Part shown: positions 59,908 through 64,000 of the stretch, piece after piece
How the letters are laid out: every line of letters starts with the position of its first letter
Position numbering within the stretch: the stretch's first letter is position 1
Assembly (NCBI GenBank): GCA_947088675.1
Contig: CAMUHN010000003.1
Span: 29,390 to 93,389 of the forward strand
Length of the DNA stretch: 64,000 nt
Reading direction: 5' to 3'
Origin: an uncultured Roseburia sp.
GTDB lineage: Bacteria > Bacillota > Clostridia > Lachnospirales > Lachnospiraceae
Made by a program: the position numbers and the translations under genes
The notes under the pieces: model-generated
What the model was told of the DNA's origin: nothing
The model's database searches: none
The model's input: the letters and a program-made list of their open reading frames with translations, nothing else

Positions 59908-61713
59908 TTACTGTGGCTGGTCCGTGGGCTGCTCCGGCTGTTGTGGCTGTTGATCCGCCGGCTGCTCCGGCTGTTGTGGCTGTTGATCCGCCGGCTGCTG
60001 TGGCTGGTCTGCCGGCTGTTCCGGCTGCTGTGGCTGGTCTGTGGGTTGCTCCGATTGCTGTGGCTGTTGATCCGCCGGTGCATCCCATGGGATAATACCT
60101 TTTAGCTGCATCAGATATCTCTCTGCCGATGTCAGTATTCCGTAATTTCCAACCTGCGCTTTCTCCTCCTCGGTCAGCGCGTCATACATTCCTCTTGCCT
60201 GCGCAATCGCCCCCTCGCTTTCCTGCGTCACCGAACCGATTGCGTTGATCAATGCGATCACCTGGCTTACTTTGGATGATTCCTGCGGTACTTCCATTTC
60301 ACTTTCTTTGCCCGGCTCAATATAAGCAATCACAGCGTAACCTTTGTCAATGTTTTCATAAATCTTCTCTGCTGCCGAATAAGGCAGATTTACGCAGCCG
60401 TGAGATCCGTTTGTTTTAAAAATGCTGCCGCCGAAACTTTTGCGCCATGTAGCGTCATGCATCCCGATATTTCCGTTAAATGGCATCCAGAATTTTACAG
60501 GCGTCGCATATCCTTCCCCGCGCAGCGTCGCATCAAGTGTTTTGTAGGTCAGAGGAAACATCCCCGGCGGCGTCACATAGCCTTTTGAAAGATTGCCCGA
60601 GACAAAATCGCTCTCCACAACCATTTTACCGTCTTTGTAAAGATACAGATGCTGCGCGCTTAAATTTATCTCCACATAAGAATCGCCGTAGTCGGTATCC
60701 CCGTGGCTGTTGGCTCTCTGGGAATAAACCGGTTCGCGCGTAACGGGTTTTTTGCCCTTTAAATCCTCCAGAATCTGGGCCGCCTCTCCCTCTTTGTCAA
60801 TCTTCCATCCGTAAACACAGTTTTCAATAGTAACGGTATCCCCCGCAGTCGTCCTGAAATCTTTTTTGCGGTATGCGGTATTGTATTTCTTTGCCAGTGA
60901 GCTTACATACTCTGCCACAGCTTCCTCGTCAACGGAGACTTTCCCGTTGTCGAACGACAGCCATGTGTGGATAAGATCTTTTCCGACTACCTCCGTCTTT
61001 TCCACGAGATCGTATGTAATTTCTGCCTCCAGATATGCGTTCATCGAATCAATCTGAGCCAGCAGTTCCTGATCGTCGCTCTCAACAGAAGGGTTGAGAT
61101 AGCAGCCGCTTTTGTCGAGGTCCAGTTCTTCTGCCAGAACAGTGACCGCCCTGCCCACTGCCTCCCGAAACGCCTGCATATCAATTGTTGTCCCATAATC
61201 GGCGGGAACAGGTTCATACCCGACTCCCTCGATATAATCGGAACAATAGGCGTCCACCGGACTGCGCTGATTTTCTTTCTGCGTACAGGAGAGCATACTT
61301 AATACCTGATCCAGCGCATTCTCATCATAAGTAACGGCATTTTCAAGCTCGAGCTGATCCGGCTGAATCAGTTTCATAATCCATGCAAAACCGTTTTGTT
61401 CTTTTAAAAGCCGCTCCAGTTCTCCGTCAAAGACAGGGGCGATTGCAATCTCATCCCCGCTTATTGTCTCGCTTTTATCATCCCTCTCTATCAGCCGCAA
61501 TTCATAAGCGCCGATTTCCTTACGTATCTTATCTTCCACACCCGACACACTGCTGCCACCGACATCAATTCCATCGATTGTTGTTCCAAAACAGAAATGG
61601 TTACTGAAATATACTGCCAGGCCAACATACGCAATCAGCAGAATCAACAATACCGCCATAAAAATCAGCGCCGCCGGTTTCCCCTTTTTCTTTGTCTGCT
61701 TTGTATCGTCCAT
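59908..61713 (-). CDS. L,D-transpeptidase (YkuD) with PG-binding domain and Gln/Pro repeat tail
   Basis: 601 residues from the ATG at 61713 with GAGGAG seven bases upstream; the longer ORF start lies in the promoter. One membrane helix (about 14-36) anchors the protein with the rest outside. Residues about 60-320 form PG-binding type 4 repeats (DGIDVGGSSVSGVEDKIRKE). The YkuD domain has DSYVEINLSAQHLYLYKDGK and the catalytic SHGCVNLPYSAAEKIY with His and Cys, plus HDATWRKSFGG. It forms 3-3 peptide cross-links in the wall. A helical segment follows, then a tail of 11-residue Gln/Pro/Asp units (59908-60078) suited to spanning the wall. Confidence 0.93.
   Translation of the reverse strand: MDDTKQTKKKGKPAALIFMAVLLILLIAYVGLAVYFSNHFCFGTTIDGIDVGGSSVSGVEDKIRKEIGAYELRLIERDDKSETISGDEIAIAPVFDGELERLLKEQNGFAWIMKLIQPDQLELENAVTYDENALDQVLSMLSCTQKENQRSPVDAYCSDYIEGVGYEPVPADYGTTIDMQAFREAVGRAVTVLAEELDLDKSGCYLNPSVESDDQELLAQIDSMNAYLEAEITYDLVEKTEVVGKDLIHTWLSFDNGKVSVDEEAVAEYVSSLAKKYNTAYRKKDFRTTAGDTVTIENCVYGWKIDKEGEAAQILEDLKGKKPVTREPVYSQRANSHGDTDYGDSYVEINLSAQHLYLYKDGKMVVESDFVSGNLSKGYVTPPGMFPLTYKTLDATLRGEGYATPVKFWMPFNGNIGMHDATWRKSFGGSIFKTNGSHGCVNLPYSAAEKIYENIDKGYAVIAYIEPGKESEMEVPQESSKVSQVIALINAIGSVTQESEGAIAQARGMYDALTEEEKAQVGNYGILTSAERYLMQLKGIIPWDAPADQQPQQSEQPTDQPQQPEQPADQPQQPADQQPQQPEQPADQQPQQPEQPTDQPQ
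59913..60078. repeat. Tandem repeat encoding the Gln/Pro tail of the L,D-transpeptidase
   Basis: A 33-base unit (GCTGCTCCGG at 59928 and again at 59961 on the plus strand) encodes QPQQPEQPADQ. Degenerate copies continue to about 60078. The copy number can change by slippage without shifting the frame. Confidence 0.8.
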
Positions 61714-61755
61714 CTCTTTCTCCTCTTTCATCATTTTAAAAATACATACTGTTTT

Positions 61756-61785
61756 ATTATATAAATGCTTCCTGCTGTTTGTCAA
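61756..61785 (-). promoter_or_regulatory. SigA-type promoter of the L,D-transpeptidase gene
   Basis: Minus strand: TTGACA (61780-61785), 18 bases, TATAAT (61756-61761). The start would be near 61749, so the ATG at 61713 has a leader of about 36 bases. Confidence 0.8.
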
Positions 61786-61959
61786 CTGTTCCCATTTTTT
61801 GTAATAGATTTTTAAAAAATTCGTAATTTAAAAGAGCCGATTTACAGTTGATCTGAACCGGCCTCAGATACGATTCTGTTTTTTTGTACAAAGAAAGTTA
61901 TGTAACAGCGGCATTTTCTTAAAAAGTAACTAATAATTCTTAAGAAAACCGCAAGGTCA

Positions 61960-61988
61960 TTGTTTCCGAAAATTGTGTGTGCTATAAT
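61960..61988 (+). promoter_or_regulatory. Promoter of the PAP2-type gene (extended -10)
   Basis: TTGTTT (61960-61965), 17 bases, TATAAT (61983-61988) preceded by TGC. The region 61786-61959 between the divergent promoters is AT-rich with no gene that I can see. Confidence 0.8.
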
Positions 61989-62023
61989 CGCGATAGCAAA
62001 AAAGAAAGGTACGGACATACTTC

Positions 62024-62719
62024 ATGAAAGCAAATACAAAGAAAGCAATCGGCGCTTTTGCCGAACGAAACAAACATTTTCTCCTTATGGCATACTTTTT
62101 ACTGTATCTTCCGTGGTTTGCGCATCTGGAACGGACTGTGACAAACCACTTCCATGTAATACACGTTGCTCTGGATGATTATATCCCTTTCTGCGAATAT
62201 TTTGTTGTTCCCTATCTGCTCTGGTTTTTCTATGTTGCTTGGGGAATCCTCTATTTTTATAAAAATAACAAAGACGAATATTTTCGACTGTGCACTGTTT
62301 TGTTCACCGGAATGACCATCTTTCTGATCATCTCGACAATCTATCCCAACGGCCATTATCTGCGCCCTGCGGAATTCGAACGGCAGAATATTTTTACTGC
62401 GCTTGTGGGCATGCTCTATGCAACGGATACGCCGACAAACCTGTTTCCAAGTATCCATGTGTTTAATTCTATCGCCATCAATATGGCTGTATGGCACTCC
62501 GGGAATTTCAGACATAAAAAAACGGTTCGCATTTGTTCTGCCATCTTAATGGTAAGCATTATCCTCTCGACAATGTTTTTAAAACAGCATTCTGTCTTTG
62601 ATGTCGTAACAGGTACGGCGCTCGCCATATTTATGTATAGCATCGTCTATAACCGGAAGACAACAACCGTTCCTCTGCTGCAGAAAAAGCTAAGACGTGA
62701 AAAACTGCGCCGCATTTAA
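62024..62719 (+). CDS. PAP2-superfamily membrane phosphatase
   Basis: 231 residues, about six membrane helices. The two family motifs are present in degenerate form: TNLFPSIHVFNSIAIN (PSxH-like) and LKQHSVFDVVTGTAL (the H-x3-D type motif). An N-terminal FAERNKHFLLMAYFLLYLPW helix and a PFCEYFVVPYLLWF helix resemble inositol-phosphoceramide synthase-like PAP2 proteins of Firmicutes. Likely substrates are phospholipid or undecaprenyl phosphates. No partner gene lies beside it; it has its own promoter and ends in a hairpin terminator. Confidence 0.88.
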   Translation: MKANTKKAIGAFAERNKHFLLMAYFLLYLPWFAHLERTVTNHFHVIHVALDDYIPFCEYFVVPYLLWFFYVAWGILYFYKNNKDEYFRLCTVLFTGMTIFLIISTIYPNGHYLRPAEFERQNIFTALVGMLYATDTPTNLFPSIHVFNSIAINMAVWHSGNFRHKKTVRICSAILMVSIILSTMFLKQHSVFDVVTGTALAIFMYSIVYNRKTTTVPLLQKKLRREKLRRI

Positions 62720-62733
62720 AACGGCGCAGTTTT
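62701..62733. terminator. Bidirectional terminator between convergent genes
   Basis: Perfect 12-base arms AAAACTGCGCCG (62701-62712) and CGGCGCAGTTTT (62722-62733) with a nine-base loop. It overlaps the last codons of the PAP2-type gene and provides a T-run in both directions. Confidence 0.9.
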
Positions 62734-62767
62734 AAATTACTCTGCGTTGCAGCAAACAGGCAGAAAA

Positions 62768-64000
62768 CTATTTTACCGTAACCTTGATCTTTTTGTAAAC
62801 GCCGTTCTGTGCGTAGACATAAACCGTACAGGTTCCTTTTGCTTTCGCCTGGATCACGCCTTTCTTTGTGACCGTTGCCACTTTCGTGTTACTGCATTCG
62901 TAACTGATCTTCCGATGATTTTTAATTTTTTTCTTCTCTTTTACTTCTGAAGCTTTGATCGTAAACTTCTTTCCTTTTTTGATGCTGACTTTCGTTTTGT
63001 TCACTTTGACAGATTTCGCGTTTCCGTACTTGCCCCCGTTCGTAAATATATGGACACATTTGGATGCCGCTATGGTAATCCGTTTTCCGTCAACCATTTT
63101 ATATGCGCGCACAATATAGCGATACGCTTTTCCTTTTTTTAACTTTTTCTGCGTATAACTTGTTGTACCGCTCTTCTTAATGGTCTTAATCAATTTTGAT
63201 TTACTTCCCTTGCCGCAGGTGGTTCCATAAATCTGGTATCCGTCCGCACCTTTCACTTTCTTCCAGGTCAGCTTCACACTGTTTGTTTTCACTTTGGATG
63301 CTTTTGCCTGAAGTTTGGAAAACGTGGATCCTTTGATATCATCTTCTGATTTGTGACCTGCCAGGGTACCGTCGCTGATCAGCAGCGTTTCTACCGGTAT
63401 CCCGAGTTCCTGCGCCACTCCCTGGATTTTTGCCGCCGTCTCTTCGGAAACACCCAGTTCCTTTGCGATTGTCTGGATCTGCTTCTTCTCCTCATCCGTC
63501 ATGTCATCTTTCTTTTGCAGCGCATCATAGGCCGCCTCAGCGTCCGTCAGCATTTTTTTCGTATCTTCCGGTACTTTTGCTTTCTGTTCCTCTGTTAATT
63601 TATCATATGTTTCTCTTGCCGCTCTGATCTTTGCGGCGCTTTCCGGCGTATTTGCGACTGTCCCGATCGCTTCAATCTTTTCGATCGCACCAAGAACTGC
63701 TTCTGCATCTGCCAGTATTTTCTTTGCATTCTGCGATACCAGATCCTGTTGAACGCCGGTCAGTCTGTTAAATGCCTCCCTGGCATCTTTTACCGCCTGT
63801 TTCCATTCCGTTTTGCCTGTCGGTGTAGCGCGCTCAATCGCCGCTATCTTTTCATCTTCAAATAATCTGGCTGCTATCTGATCCTGATTCGGTTTTGTCG
63901 GCGTCGAGCCGGAAGTAATTCCGGACGGATCTGTCCCTGCTCCTATCCCCGCTCCGATTCCGGTCAGGTCTTTGTTGATCGTATCCGTCTTCTGGTAATA
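62768..64000 (-). CDS. Secreted or surface Ig-like protein, C-terminal part (5' end outside window)
   Basis: The frame is open from 64000 to the stop at 62768, about 410 residues without a plausible start, so the N-terminus lies outside. Order from the visible N-side: a Gly/Thr/Pro linker (TGIGAGIGAGTDPSG), FIVAR-like helical repeats (QAVKDAREAFNRLTGVQQ, KIRAARETYDKLTEEQKAKV), a helical hinge (ELGVSEETAAKIQGVAQELG), a fibronectin type III-like domain (SVKLTWKKVKGADGYQIYG) and a BIG2-like bacterial Ig domain ending VYAQNGVYKKIKVTVK. No LPxTG or SLH anchor at the C-terminus. Probably a cell-wall or secreted protein. Confidence 0.85.
   Translation of the reverse strand, partial: YYQKTDTINKDLTGIGAGIGAGTDPSGITSGSTPTKPNQDQIAARLFEDEKIAAIERATPTGKTEWKQAVKDAREAFNRLTGVQQDLVSQNAKKILADAEAVLGAIEKIEAIGTVANTPESAAKIRAARETYDKLTEEQKAKVPEDTKKMLTDAEAAYDALQKKDDMTDEEKKQIQTIAKELGVSEETAAKIQGVAQELGIPVETLLISDGTLAGHKSEDDIKGSTFSKLQAKASKVKTNSVKLTWKKVKGADGYQIYGTTCGKGSKSKLIKTIKKSGTTSYTQKKLKKGKAYRYIVRAYKMVDGKRITIAASKCVHIFTNGGKYGNAKSVKVNKTKVSIKKGKKFTIKASEVKEKKKIKNHRKISYECSNTKVATVTKKGVIQAKAKGTCTVYVYAQNGVYKKIKVTVK

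Noticed and set aside
59913-60095. Repeats considered as a CRISPR array or as a hydrophobic Leu/Trp-rich protein on the plus strand
   Set aside because: The units are contiguous with no unique spacers and are explained by the Gln/Pro tail of the L,D-transpeptidase.
1-64000. tRNA, rRNA, insertion sequences, phage genes, origin of replication
   Set aside because: I saw no CCA-ended cloverleaf, rRNA motif, transposase, integrase or phage structural gene. A systematic covariance search was not possible.

Overview
The window reads as a chromosomal segment of a Gram-positive, low-to-mid GC anaerobe of the class Clostridia, most likely Lachnospiraceae. I infer this from gene content rather than any marker gene: a class II (GalT_2) uridylyltransferase, a CD1871A-type CxxC micro-protein next to a NapH-like 4Fe-4S membrane protein, DUF1836 and YerC proteins, diacyl-type lipoprotein signals, an L,D-transpeptidase with PG-binding domains, an Ig-like surface protein, and strong AGGAGG-type ribosome sites. 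I found no rRNA, tRNA, insertion sequence or CRISPR array.

Layout. (1) 1-556: the end of a chemoreceptor gene, then a hairpin-rich spacer. (2) 732-8522, minus: a sensory operon of two large hybrid histidine kinases, a solute-binding lipoprotein and an unknown protein, from a promoter at 8594-8622. (3) 8664-35380, minus: a block of 23 tightly packed or overlapping genes with one good promoter at its head (35352-35380) and one clear terminator at its end (8664-8701). It encodes a nonulosonate (sialic/legionaminic-like) branch, a WbpB/E/D-like diacetamido-uronate branch, two N-acetyl-sugar amidotransferases, the CapE/F/G route to UDP-N-acetyl-L-fucosamine, and seven or so glycosyltransferase-like proteins. 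No flippase, polymerase, ABC exporter or initiating phosphoglycosyltransferase is present. A cytoplasmic protein-glycosylation island (for example for flagellin) is therefore a reasonable hypothesis; exporters elsewhere in the genome are the alternative. (4) 35446-38294: a GNAT protein, a DUF1836 protein, a YerC-type repressor and a CPBP membrane protease.

(5) 38224-55574, minus: a galactan/galacto-oligosaccharide utilisation operon. A LacI regulator is followed by a binding protein, two permeases, an unknown 617-residue protein, a zinc-ribbon micro-protein, a GH2 beta-galactosidase, a signal-less GH53 galactanase, a P-loop kinase fused in frame to galactokinase, GalT, and two aminotransferases. 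Oligosaccharides would be imported, cut in the cytosol to galactose, and enter the Leloir pathway; no transporter ATPase and no GalE is in the window. (6) 55704-58961, plus: a folded, promoter-overlapping palindromic region, the CD1871A/4Fe-4S pair, and a GH42 beta-galactosidase. (7) 58965-64000: an AT-rich Mrr-like nuclease gene with a probable frameshift, an L,D-transpeptidase with a Gln/Pro repeat tail, a PAP2-type membrane protein, and the C-terminal part of a secreted Ig-like protein that runs off the window.

Most noteworthy: the exporter-less glycan island in which six proteins share a small Rossmann-like module, a CBS-aminotransferase fusion, a glycosyl/glycerophosphotransferase fused to a probable beta-propeller, the kinase-galactokinase fusion with an internal ribosome site, and the three-way-junction palindrome at 55704-55792.
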